Origin: an uncultured Mycoplasmatota bacterium
Lineage (GTDB): Bacteria > Bacillota_I > Bacilli_A > RF39 > UBA660
Length of the DNA: 64,000 nucleotides
Assembly (NCBI GenBank): GCA_947302655.1
Contig: CAMYVW010000001.1
Location: 62,001 to 126,000, forward strand
Direction of reading: 5' to 3'
Part shown: positions 28,473 to 35,896 of the stretch, piece after piece
Position numbering within the stretch: position 1 is the first letter of the stretch
How the letters are laid out: each line of letters opens with the position of its first letter
Notes under the pieces: model-generated
Seen by the model: only the letters and a program-made list of their open reading frames with translations
Told to the model about the DNA's origin: nothing
Databases searched by the model: none
Program-made: the position numbers and the translations under genes

Positions 28473-30077
28473 GTGATACTTAAGAAACCTTATGCATTTT
28501 TAATTAAACATTTTAAATTAATACATATCATATTAGCTCTTCCTTTAATATATATTGTTAATAAAACAAGACTAGTAGTTAGTTTTTTTAATCAATATGT
28601 ATCAAATAGATATAGTTTTCAAACTGGTAGTGATATAAGTGGTATATATGTTAGTGGTTTAATGCTATTTTCTATAGTTATAATTATTATAGCTGCATTA
28701 ACTATATACTTTTTATTGAAATATAAAGAAAAACCAGTCAAAATGTACGTGAGTTTAATAACGTATTATATAATTTTGTTTGTTGTTTTATACTGGTTAT
28801 CAAGTGTAATATCATCAATGTCATTAAATGTTCTTGGAGCAAAAGCTGCAAGATCATATAGAGATATTGCAACGTTAATTTATTATCCACAATATATTTT
28901 TATTGTATTTGTAATTCTAAGAGCTGTAGGATTCAATATAAAACAATTTAATTTTAGATCTGATTTAAAAGAACTTGAAATTACATCAAGTGATAACGAA
29001 GAAGTTGAAGTTGGATTTGAAATTGACGGATATAAAACTAAGAGATTCTTTAGAAGATTTAAAAGAGAGTTTGGTTATTATCTTGTTGAAAACAAGTTTA
29101 TGGTAACAGTTGTTGTCATAATTTTTGCCTTTTCTTCCCTTATAATTTACTATAATACAAGGAAAAGTTATGATATATCATACTCACAAACAGATAGTTT
29201 TGTTCATCAAGGTTTTTCTTTAAATGTAAAGGATAGTATTATTTCAAATTTATCTTATAATGGATCAAAAATAAATGATGATTACTATTATTTAGCTCTA
29301 AAATTAAATGTAACTAATAATATGACAAGAAAAGCAAGACTTGATCATTATGCATTTGTATTAAATGTTGGAAATAAAGAATTAAAACCAATTTTGGACA
29401 AATCAACATATTTTAAAGATTTTGCGTCACCATATTATAATGAGTTTATTAAACCTAAAGTAAATAGAGATTATACTTTAGTTTATCAAATAGATAAAAA
29501 AGATATTAAAAAAGACTTTAAACTTAAAGTTTTAAGTTCATTTACTGTTAAAGAAGATCATATTGTTACTAAATATGCTTTAGTAAATCTATCTCCAGTT
29601 ATTATTGATGAATTAACAGATATTAAAACTTCACCTATAAATACTAAAGTAAATCTAGCTAACACAAATGTAGGAGATTCTATATTAACTATCAAAGATT
29701 ACTATATTGGAAGTAACTATATATATAATATAGGAGATTGCACTAATAGTAATAACTGCATAAAAGATATTGTAAATGTTAATTATAATATTGCAAAGAA
29801 AGAATCATCACTACTAGTTTTAGGTTATGATTTTGATTTAGATCAAGAAACGGCTTATGCAAAATATATTAAAAGTGATAATTCATTCTTTGAAGATTTT
29901 GCATCTGTAAAAGTAGGTGGTGATAGTGAATCGGAAGGATATAGTGTTGTAGATATCACACCAAAGAATCTAAAAGATAAAATAGTATTACAAGTTGATG
30001 GCAATATTATAAATGAAGATAAAGTGGATTTATTTATTACTATAAGAAATAAGAGATACACTATTAATATTAGATAG
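28473..30077 (+). CDS. Polytopic membrane protein with extracytoplasmic DUF4352-like domain
   Basis: 534 aa. Five hydrophobic helices: about 14-28, 66-88, 96-118, 140-155 and 208-225 (VTVVVIIFAFSSLIIYY), with a cytoplasmic loop containing a Lys/Arg-rich stretch (KTKRFFRRFKREFGYY). After the last helix, about 300 residues look extracytoplasmic; the first part (FSLNVKDSIISNLSYNG...YYYLALKLNVTNN) resembles the Ig-like DUF4352/telokin fold. Function unknown. Start: the frame opens at GTG 28464 inside the AAGGTG ribosome site, so GTG 28473 is the likely initiator. Confidence 0.75.
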   Translation: MILKKPYAFLIKHFKLIHIILALPLIYIVNKTRLVVSFFNQYVSNRYSFQTGSDISGIYVSGLMLFSIVIIIIAALTIYFLLKYKEKPVKMYVSLITYYIILFVVLYWLSSVISSMSLNVLGAKAARSYRDIATLIYYPQYIFIVFVILRAVGFNIKQFNFRSDLKELEITSSDNEEVEVGFEIDGYKTKRFFRRFKREFGYYLVENKFMVTVVVIIFAFSSLIIYYNTRKSYDISYSQTDSFVHQGFSLNVKDSIISNLSYNGSKINDDYYYLALKLNVTNNMTRKARLDHYAFVLNVGNKELKPILDKSTYFKDFASPYYNEFIKPKVNRDYTLVYQIDKKDIKKDFKLKVLSSFTVKEDHIVTKYALVNLSPVIIDELTDIKTSPINTKVNLANTNVGDSILTIKDYYIGSNYIYNIGDCTNSNNCIKDIVNVNYNIAKKESSLLVLGYDFDLDQETAYAKYIKSDNSFFEDFASVKVGGDSESEGYSVVDITPKNLKDKIVLQVDGNIINEDKVDLFITIRNKRYTINIR

Positions 30078-30141
30078 TTTATTGACATATAAAGTGATAT
30101 ATAATAAAATATAAATGTTCTTAAAAAGAACGTTTATATAT

Positions 30142-30215
30142 GGGTCTATAGCCAAGTGGTAAGGCGTGGGACTGCAACTCCCTGATCGTTGGTTCAAATC
30201 CGACTAGGCCCTCCA
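30142..30215 (+). tRNA. tRNA-Cys (anticodon GCA)
   Basis: Acceptor GGGTCTA/TAGGCCC with one T-G wobble, discriminator T73 (a Cys identity element), encoded CCA. Anticodon loop CTGCAAC gives GCA; the anticodon stem has a T-T mismatch at its outer pair. T arm GTTGG-TTCAAAT-CCGAC. Confidence 0.95.
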
Positions 30216-30226
30216 TTATAAAATTT

Positions 30227-30253
30227 ACTAATTCAGAAATGAATTAGTTTTTT
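30227..30253 (+). terminator. Terminator after tRNA-Cys
   Basis: ACTAATTC / GAATTAGT stem with 6-nt loop and T run. Confidence 0.75.
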
Positions 30254-30272
30254 AATAGAAAGAAATGATAAT

Positions 30273-30521
30273 ATGTTAGATGATATTGTAAATAAATCTC
30301 ATAATGACCTAAAATTGAATAAAATTAACGATAAATTATACCTTACAAATAAAGAAATTGATGTTCTTGAAAAATATGATATTGATTATCATACAAGTAT
30401 TGATATGTTGATGTTTAAAATAGATGAAATATTAAACGATTCTACTGGAGAATTAAATGATTTAGAAGAAGTATCAAGTAGTATAGCTGAATTTAATTAT
30501 TATCATAACGTAAATAAATAA
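30273..30521 (+). CDS. Small 82-aa protein, unknown function
   Basis: Acidic, helical, no membrane segment or Cys. Contains YDIDYHTSIDMLMFKIDEILNDSTGELNDLEEVSSSIAEFNYYHN, suggesting two packed helices. The start is preceded by AGAAAGAAATGATA, a weak ribosome site. The frame is open, its codon use matches the neighbours, and it sits between tRNA-Cys and tspO with no competing feature, so it is probably a real gene. No homologue recognised. Confidence 0.55.
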   Translation: MLDDIVNKSHNDLKLNKINDKLYLTNKEIDVLEKYDIDYHTSIDMLMFKIDEILNDSTGELNDLEEVSSSIAEFNYYHNVNK

Positions 30522-30560
30522 TTTAAGAATATAATTTATTAATTTACGTATAATATAAAT

Positions 30561-31013
30561 ATGAAAAGAATATTAAATAAAAATATAGTAATTGTTATTT
30601 TAACATTTTTAATACCTGGTATTATTGCTTTATTAATAAGAGATTCTTTTTCAATGTATAAACAACTAATTAGACCGAAATATAGTCCGCCATCTATAGC
30701 ATTTCCTATTGCATGGAATATCTTGTATTTACTTATGAGCATTGCAGTGATTTTAGTTAAACACGATGATGAAAATAATTTAAAAATATATTATTTACAA
30801 CTATTACTTAATGCTTTATGGACACCTATATTCTTTTTATTTAAAATGTACTATTTAGCATTATTTGAATTAATAATTCTATTAGTAATTGTTATTTACA
30901 TGACTTATAAATTTTATAAGTATAATAAAATAGCAACATATTTATTAATTCCATACATAATATGGCTGTTATTTGCTTTATACTTAAATTATTTTGTAGC
31001 AATATATAATTAA
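30561..31013 (+). CDS. tspO: TspO/MBR family protein
   Basis: 150 aa with five membrane helices. Family signatures are present: RPKYSPPSIAFPIAWNILYLLMSIA (helix 1/2 region, here with Ser-Pro-Pro and FPIAW), LLLNALWTPIFFLFK (NxxWSPIFF-like, with T for S) and the C-terminal LIPYIIWLLFALYLNY. TspO proteins bind porphyrins and cholesterol-like ligands and are linked to stress and tetrapyrrole handling; the role in a fermentative Gram-positive is not known. Start lacks a strong ribosome site. Ends at a strong terminator. Confidence 0.9.
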   Translation: MKRILNKNIVIVILTFLIPGIIALLIRDSFSMYKQLIRPKYSPPSIAFPIAWNILYLLMSIAVILVKHDDENNLKIYYLQLLLNALWTPIFFLFKMYYLALFELIILLVIVIYMTYKFYKYNKIATYLLIPYIIWLLFALYLNYFVAIYN

Positions 31014-31030
31014 AATATATTGTTATTACT

Positions 31031-31063
31031 AAGGAATAGTTTACTAAACTATTCCTTTTTTTT
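31031..31063 (+). terminator. Terminator after tspO
   Basis: AAGGAATAGTTT / AAACTATTCCTT 12-bp stem, 3-nt loop, T8 tail. Confidence 0.88.
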
Positions 31064-31107
31064 ATTCTTTATGTTATCATTCATGTAGGAAATTATGGGT
31101 GATTTAT

Positions 31108-31788
31108 ATGCTTGTATGGGGAAAAAATGTTTTTAATGAAATTGATTTAAAAAAGGTAAGAAAAGTTTTTTTAGATAAGAATGTATCTAAAGAATATATT
31201 CCTCTTCTTCAAAGTAATAATATTCGTTATGATTTAGTTGATAAAAAAGTGCTAGATGATATGGCAAATAAAAATCATCAAGGAATTGTTGTTGATATTT
31301 ATGAGTATGAATATAAAGATATAGAGGATTGTTATGAAGATGATTTTATAGTAATTCTTGATCACCTAGAAGATCCACATAATTTTGGTGCAATAATTAG
31401 AACTTGTGAATGTGCTGGAATTAAACATATCATTATTCCTAAAGATAGATCAGTAAGAGTAAATGAAACAGTTATTAAAGTTTCTTCTGGAGCTATAAGT
31501 TATGTTGATATTATTATGGTTTCCAATTTAACAAATGCCATAAACAAACTTAAAGATAAAGGTTTCTTTGTTTACGGAGCAGACATGGATGGAACCGATT
31601 ATAATAATGGTGATTTTACTGGCAAAAAGGTTTTAGTTATTGGTAATGAAGGTAAAGGAATAAGTCCTATTGTTTCATCTGCTTGTGATGAAATAGTATC
31701 AATACCTATGGAAGGAAACATAAATAGTTTAAATGCTTCTGTTTCTGCGGGCATTTTAATTTATGGAATGAACAGAAATGATAAATAA
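31108..31788 (+). CDS. rlmB: 23S rRNA 2'-O-ribose methyltransferase, TrmH/RlmB type
   Basis: 226 aa SPOUT methyltransferase. Short N-terminal substrate-binding domain (LVWGKNVFNEI ... NHQGIVVDI), then the knotted catalytic domain with motif 1 LDHLEDPHNFGAIIRTCECAG, motif 2 VIGNEGKGIS and motif 3 IPMEGNINSLNASVSAGILIY. It methylates a 23S rRNA ribose (G2251 by analogy to E. coli RlmB; B. subtilis YacO). ATG 31108 follows GGGTGAT; the GTG at 31099 is within that site. Overlaps the downstream sigma-factor gene by 11 nt, as in the conserved rlmB-(rae1)-sigH-secE-nusG cluster. Confidence 0.93.
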   Translation: MLVWGKNVFNEIDLKKVRKVFLDKNVSKEYIPLLQSNNIRYDLVDKKVLDDMANKNHQGIVVDIYEYEYKDIEDCYEDDFIVILDHLEDPHNFGAIIRTCECAGIKHIIIPKDRSVRVNETVIKVSSGAISYVDIIMVSNLTNAINKLKDKGFFVYGADMDGTDYNNGDFTGKKVLVIGNEGKGISPIVSSACDEIVSIPMEGNINSLNASVSAGILIYGMNRNDK

Positions 31789-32395
31789 TGGATATACAGA
31801 TGAGCAGTTAATAGAGCTTGTTCATGAAAATAGTGAAGAAGCCAAAACAATGCTTTTTGATAAATATAAAGATAAGATAGATTTTTTGTTAAGAAAATAT
31901 AGTAAAGTTTCTCGAAATTTAGGTGTTGATATGAAAGACTTGAAGCAAGAAGCTTTAGTTGGATTCACAGATGCAATTTTAAACTATAGTTCATGTAGAG
32001 ATGCTAGTTTATCAACATTTATTTGTTTATGTGTTGAAAGAAAAATAAAAAAAGTATGTATTAAAGCTGGAACCAATAAAAACAGAACAATAAATGATGC
32101 TCTATCTTTAGAATATTTTTATGAAGACATTGATACTTCATTAAAAGAATTAATTGAAGATAGTTCATCAGATCCTCTAAACAAGATTGAGGAACAAGAA
32201 TCATATGAAGAACTATTAACAAAAATTAAATCATCATTAACTGATACAGAAAATGAAGTCTTTGAATTATTAATAATAGGACTTAATTATAGAGACATTG
32301 CTGAAATACTTGATAAAGAGAATAAACAAATTGATAATGCTATTCAAAGAATAAAAACAAAGATTAAAAAAATACTAGAAAATAGGGAAAACTAA
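31778..32395 (+). CDS. Sigma-70 family RNA polymerase sigma factor, SigH-like
   Basis: 205 aa. Region 2 spans about 18-90 (MLFDKYKDKIDFLLRKY...DMKDLKQEALVGFTDAILNY), region 4 with helix-turn-helix at about 145-200 (LTDTENEVFELLIIGLNYRDIAEIL). Region 3 is reduced. Length and gene context (rlmB before, secE-nusG after) match sigH of Bacillus, which drives early stationary-phase and competence genes there; its regulon here is unknown. It begins inside the end of rlmB, so expression is coupled. A structured, terminator-like leader separates it from secE. Confidence 0.88.
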   Translation: MINNGYTDEQLIELVHENSEEAKTMLFDKYKDKIDFLLRKYSKVSRNLGVDMKDLKQEALVGFTDAILNYSSCRDASLSTFICLCVERKIKKVCIKAGTNKNRTINDALSLEYFYEDIDTSLKELIEDSSSDPLNKIEEQESYEELLTKIKSSLTDTENEVFELLIIGLNYRDIAEILDKENKQIDNAIQRIKTKIKKILENREN

Positions 32396-32398
32396 AAT

Positions 32399-32462
32399 AA
32401 AAAACACTTGAAAATATATAGCTTATTTGCTATTATATAGCTGAAGCACGAAAGTGTTTTTT
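32399..32462 (+). terminator. Structured attenuator-like terminator between sigH-like gene and secE
   Basis: Outer 11-bp stem AAAAAACACTT (32399-32409) / AAGTGTTTTTT (32452-32462) ending in a T run. Inside, two copies of TATATAGC (32415-32422 and 32434-32441) flank GCTAT (32429-32433), so GCTAT can pair with either copy. This may be only a large terminator or a switch controlling read-through into secE-nusG. Confidence 0.65.
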
Positions 32463-32490
32463 ATTTGAAAAAAAATAATGAGGTGTTTTT

Positions 32491-32688
32491 GTGAAAAAAG
32501 AATCAAAGAAAAAAACTAAAAAAAATGGTTATTTTAAAGAAGTAGGTAAAGAATTATCTAAAGTTAAATGGCCTGAAAGAAAAGATATTATTAAATATAC
32601 TATTGCAACTGTAATATTCGTATTAATTGTTGTAGCATTCTTCCTTGTTTTAACAATGGGAATGTCTTGGATAGTAGAATTATTTTAG
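32491..32688 (+). CDS. secE: Preprotein translocase subunit SecE
   Basis: 65 aa, single-helix Gram-positive SecE. Lys-rich N-terminus, the family motif YFKEVGKELSKVKWPERKDI on the cytoplasmic amphipathic helix, then one membrane helix (TIATVIFVLIVVAFFLVLTMGMSWIVELF). Clamps SecY in the translocon. GTG initiator after GAGGTG. nusG follows 16 nt later. The rpmG (L33) gene that often precedes secE is not found here. Confidence 0.96.
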   Translation: MKKESKKKTKKNGYFKEVGKELSKVKWPERKDIIKYTIATVIFVLIVVAFFLVLTMGMSWIVELF

Positions 32689-32704
32689 GAGGGTTTGATT
32701 AGGT

Positions 32705-33241
32705 ATGGAAAAAGAATGGTATGTAGTTAACACTTATAGTGGACATGAAAGCAAAGTAAAAGAAAAACTTGAAATGCGTGCAGAATCAATGGGAATGCAA
32801 GATTACATCTTTAGAGTAATCGTTCCTACAACTACTGAAGTAGAAGTAAAAGATGGGGTAAAAAAAGAAAAAACTAAAAAAATGTTCCCTGGTTATATTT
32901 TAGTAGAAATGATAATGACTGATGAAGCATGGCATTTAGTTAGAAATACTCCAGGTGTAACTGGATTAATTGGTTCAAGTGGTCGTGGATCTAAACCAAC
33001 ACCACTATTACCACAAGAAATAGATAGAGTTCTTGCAAATATGGGACTTTCTAGACTTAATATTGAATCTGAAATTGCAGTTGGTGATGAAGTATCAATT
33101 ACTGACGGACCATTTAAGGGTATGCATGGTAAAGTTGATTCAATTAACACAGAAACAAATCGTTTATCTATATTAATAGATTTATTTGGTCAAGAAACTT
33201 CAGTTGAAGTTGAACTATACCAAGTAAGTAAAAATGAATAA
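32705..33241 (+). CDS. nusG: Transcription elongation/antitermination factor NusG
   Basis: 178 aa. NGN domain starts EKEWYVVNTYSGHESKVKEKL and includes KMFPGYILVEM and VRNTPGVTGLIGSSG; the C-terminal KOW domain has VGDEVSITDGPFKGMHGKVDSI. It binds RNA polymerase and links it to the ribosome or Rho. Start ATG follows AGGAGG at the end of secE. Unlike the usual arrangement, rplK-rplA do not follow; a terminator and a convergent ABC transporter operon do. Confidence 0.98.
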   Translation: MEKEWYVVNTYSGHESKVKEKLEMRAESMGMQDYIFRVIVPTTTEVEVKDGVKKEKTKKMFPGYILVEMIMTDEAWHLVRNTPGVTGLIGSSGRGSKPTPLLPQEIDRVLANMGLSRLNIESEIAVGDEVSITDGPFKGMHGKVDSINTETNRLSILIDLFGQETSVEVELYQVSKNE

Positions 33242-33246
33242 AAAAC

Positions 33247-33280
33247 AAATCACTCCTAGTTATAGGAGTGATTTTTATTT
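33247..33280. terminator. Bidirectional terminator between nusG and the ABC permease gene
   Basis: AAATCACTCCTA / TAGGAGTGATTT stem with GTTA loop; T-rich on the plus strand and GTTTTT on the minus strand. It overlaps the 3' end of the permease gene. Confidence 0.85.
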
Positions 33281-34026
33281 ATTCTATTTTCAATGATTAA
33301 GATAATTATATAAAGTAAATATGAAATAACCATAAGAATTACTATTCCACTAATAACAAGAGTCAGATTAAAAACCTGCGTTCCATAAATTATAAGATAT
33401 CCAATACCAGCTTTACTTACAAGAAATTCTCCCATAATTACACCAATTAATGTCATAGATATGTTTATTTTTAAACTATTTATAATAGTCCCGTACGCAG
33501 AGGGAAGGATTAAATATTTTAAAATATCTTTTTTATTTGCATTAAGTGTATTTAATAGTTTTAATAGATATTTATCAGCACTTATAAAACCATTATGAAT
33601 AGATAAAATATTAATAATTAATGTGATTGATAATGCCATAATTATTATACTTTTTTGACTAGCCCCAAATAAAATTATAATTAGAGGACCAATTGCAACC
33701 TTTGGTGTTGAATTAATTATTGTTAAAAAAGGATCAAATATTTTATATAATATTGGAATTTCATAAAATATGATAGCTATGATAAGGCTAATAAGAATAC
33801 TTAATGTAAAAGCTATGAATGTTTCTTTAATAGTTATATATATATGATAAAGCAAATTATTATTTTTTAATAAACTGATAATACATTTATATATTTTTGA
33901 AGGTGATGAGAAAATAAATGTATTTATAATATTTAATCTAGACAATAATTCCCATATAAAAACAAAGATAATGATTAATGATATTTGAAATATATGTACA
34001 ATAATTTTTTTATTCATTAAATACAT
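33256..34026 (-). CDS. ABC transporter permease, SsuC/TauC/ThiX type
   Basis: 256 aa, about six membrane helices, with the BPD_transp_1 family EAA-like loop (LLKLLNTLNANKKDILKYLILPSAYGTIINSLKINIS). The TPKVAIGPLIIILFGASQKSII segment is typical of the nitrate/sulfonate/taurine/HMP group. Partners are the ATPase and binding protein encoded just upstream. The start is uncertain: the frame allows 34041, 34026 and 34017; 34026 is best placed after AAGGA. All of them overlap the ATPase gene. Substrate cannot be set from sequence. Confidence 0.9.
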   Translation of the reverse strand: MYLMNKKIIVHIFQISLIIIFVFIWELLSRLNIINTFIFSSPSKIYKCIISLLKNNNLLYHIYITIKETFIAFTLSILISLIIAIIFYEIPILYKIFDPFLTIINSTPKVAIGPLIIILFGASQKSIIIMALSITLIINILSIHNGFISADKYLLKLLNTLNANKKDILKYLILPSAYGTIINSLKINISMTLIGVIMGEFLVSKAGIGYLIIYGTQVFNLTLVISGIVILMVISYLLYIIILIIENRINKNHSYN

Positions 34027-34759
34027 CAAGATCCTTACCAATTAATTCATAATAATAAGAAAATTTATTATCACTTCTATTTGATATAGGATCTTTCTTA
34101 TTATCTAGTTTAATTTCATACATATTTTTTATATGAGAAGGTCTTTTTGATAAAACAATAACTCTATCAGCAAGACTTATTGCTTCAGATATATCATGTG
34201 TAATAATAATTGCAGTAATATTATTTTCTTTAATTAATTCATAGACATCTTTACTAATTGATAATCTTGTTTGATAATCAAGCGCTGCAAAGGGCTCATC
34301 TAGAAGAAGAAGCTTTGGTTTAAAAGATATGGTTCTTATTAGTGCAACTCTTTGTTTCATTCCTCCAGATATTTTATCTGGATACTTATTTTTAAAATCA
34401 TTTAAACCATATCTTTGAAGCAAATAATTTATATAATTTTCATTATTGATATCTTTAATTTTGCATGCTAAATTTGCATTGTTAAAAATACTAAGCCATG
34501 GAAAAAGGGCTGAATCTTGTAACATATATCCAATTTTTTCTTTATCAAAATTATATTTAATGTTTCCTTCATAGTTATTATCAAGCCCACTTATTATATT
34601 AAGTAAAGTGGATTTACCACATCCAGATGTACCAACAATGCATAGTATTTCACCGGCGTTAACATCAAAACTTATATTATATAAAACATTTGTTTTTTCA
34701 TTTTTACCAACAAATGTTTTAGATAATTTATGTACTTCTAGGATATTTCTATTTTTCAA
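34010..34759 (-). CDS. ABC transporter ATP-binding protein, SsuB/TauB/ThiZ type
   Basis: 249 aa. Walker A VGTSGCGKST (about 42-51), Q-loop GYMLQDSALFPW, signature ISGGMKQRVAL, Walker B LLLLDEPFAALD, and H-loop IITHDISEAISLADRV. It energises the adjacent permease. The start appears to be TTG 34759, inside the last codons of the binding-protein gene, with no good ribosome site; translational coupling is likely. It overlaps the permease start downstream, so all three genes are tightly linked. Confidence 0.94.
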   Translation of the reverse strand: MKNRNILEVHKLSKTFVGKNEKTNVLYNISFDVNAGEILCIVGTSGCGKSTLLNIISGLDNNYEGNIKYNFDKEKIGYMLQDSALFPWLSIFNNANLACKIKDINNENYINYLLQRYGLNDFKNKYPDKISGGMKQRVALIRTISFKPKLLLLDEPFAALDYQTRLSISKDVYELIKENNITAIIITHDISEAISLADRVIVLSKRPSHIKNMYEIKLDNKKDPISNRSDNKFSYYYELIGKDLDVFNE

Positions 34760-35729
34760 AGTTAATTACCAATTTATTATATGGAACATAGGAATCAATT
34801 AAATTATTTTTTAGCAATACTTCTTCAAGATTTTCAAAACTTTTTTTATTAACGTATGAGTTATTTAACCATGAATCAGCATCTTTATAGTGCTGTATCA
34901 TTTTCGTTAAATCATTAATTGAAGTATCGGGAAATTGTTTACTTATTACTTTAGCAATTTCACTGGCTGAGTGGTTACTAACATAGTTAAGACCGTCATC
35001 AATTGCTGCAACATAATTTTCAATTATGCTTGGATTATCTTTAATATAACTTTTTTTAGCGTAGAAAGTTGTATAGGGCATTTCTCCAGAATATTTACCG
35101 ATTGGAATCAAAGTAAAACCTTGAGAATTTTTTTCAAGCATCGTTGCATTTGGTTCAAATAAATTTACATAATCACCCGTACCACCAATAAATGCTCCAG
35201 AAAGTGATGCAAAATCAATTTGGTAATTTATGTTTATATCCTTATAATTTATTTCCTCATTTTCAAGTGCATTTAAGAAGTTTAATGCTGGCATTCCACC
35301 TTTTCTTCCAACAATAATTTCTTTACCTATAAGACTATTAAGTGAAAAGTTGGTTTCATTTTTTCTTCCTACGATAAATTGTCCATCTCTTTTAGTAAGA
35401 CCACTAAAGATTTGTAAATAATTTTTCTCTCCACCTTTATAAACATATATAGCTGATTCTGCTCCAGCAAATCCAATATTAACATCACCGCTAAGTACGG
35501 CTGCAGAAACTTTATCTGCACCACTTGTCAGTATAAGATCAATATCTAAACCATGGTTTTTAAAATATCCATTTTCTATTGAAACATAAAATGGAGCATA
35601 GAAGATACTGTGAGCTACTTCAGCAACTTTGATCTTATTTAAGTTATTTTTTTTATCTTCTTTAAAACTAAAAAAGAAGATAAAAAAACCTAGTAAAATT
35701 AATATTAATAAATATATAATTTTTTTCAT
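34749..35729 (-). CDS. ABC transporter substrate-binding protein, NMT1/SsuA-like
   Basis: 326 aa. N-terminal hydrophobic segment at about 4-22, then KVAEVAHSIFYAPFYVSIENGYFKNHGLDIDL, GADKVSAAVLSGDVNIGFAG and the GKEIIVGRKGGMPA loop of the NMT1/SsuA/ThiY group. Ligands in this group include sulfonates, taurine, nitrate and the thiamine precursor HMP. There is no Cys in the signal region, so it is probably a membrane-anchored protein and not a lipoprotein. First gene of the three-gene operon; no TPP riboswitch or S-box is visible in the 160 nt upstream. Confidence 0.92.
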   Translation of the reverse strand: MKKIIYLLILILLGFFIFFFSFKEDKKNNLNKIKVAEVAHSIFYAPFYVSIENGYFKNHGLDIDLILTSGADKVSAAVLSGDVNIGFAGAESAIYVYKGGEKNYLQIFSGLTKRDGQFIVGRKNETNFSLNSLIGKEIIVGRKGGMPALNFLNALENEEINYKDININYQIDFASLSGAFIGGTGDYVNLFEPNATMLEKNSQGFTLIPIGKYSGEMPYTTFYAKKSYIKDNPSIIENYVAAIDDGLNYVSNHSASEIAKVISKQFPDTSINDLTKMIQHYKDADSWLNNSYVNKKSFENLEEVLLKNNLIDSYVPYNKLVINFEK

Positions 35730-35896
35730 GTTTTCCTCTTTTCTTATGTATTATATGCATCTAAAAAAATATGAGATACACATATATCATGGTGTAAGTC
35801 AATAATGAAAATAATTATTAATAAAAAACTATACTTTTAGTTTACAATAATCTTTATTTTTGTTAAAATAATTCTAGAATAAGAAGGTGTTTAAAA

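Noticed and set aside
32396-32490. Possible rpmG (ribosomal protein L33) gene between the sigma factor and secE
   Set aside because: Only about 95 nt, filled by the hairpin structure and the secE ribosome site; no L33-like frame.
35730-35896. Possible TPP riboswitch ahead of the SsuA/ThiY-like binding protein
   Set aside because: No CTGAGA or other TPP/S-box core motifs were found on the minus strand, so a thiamine or sulfur link is unsupported.
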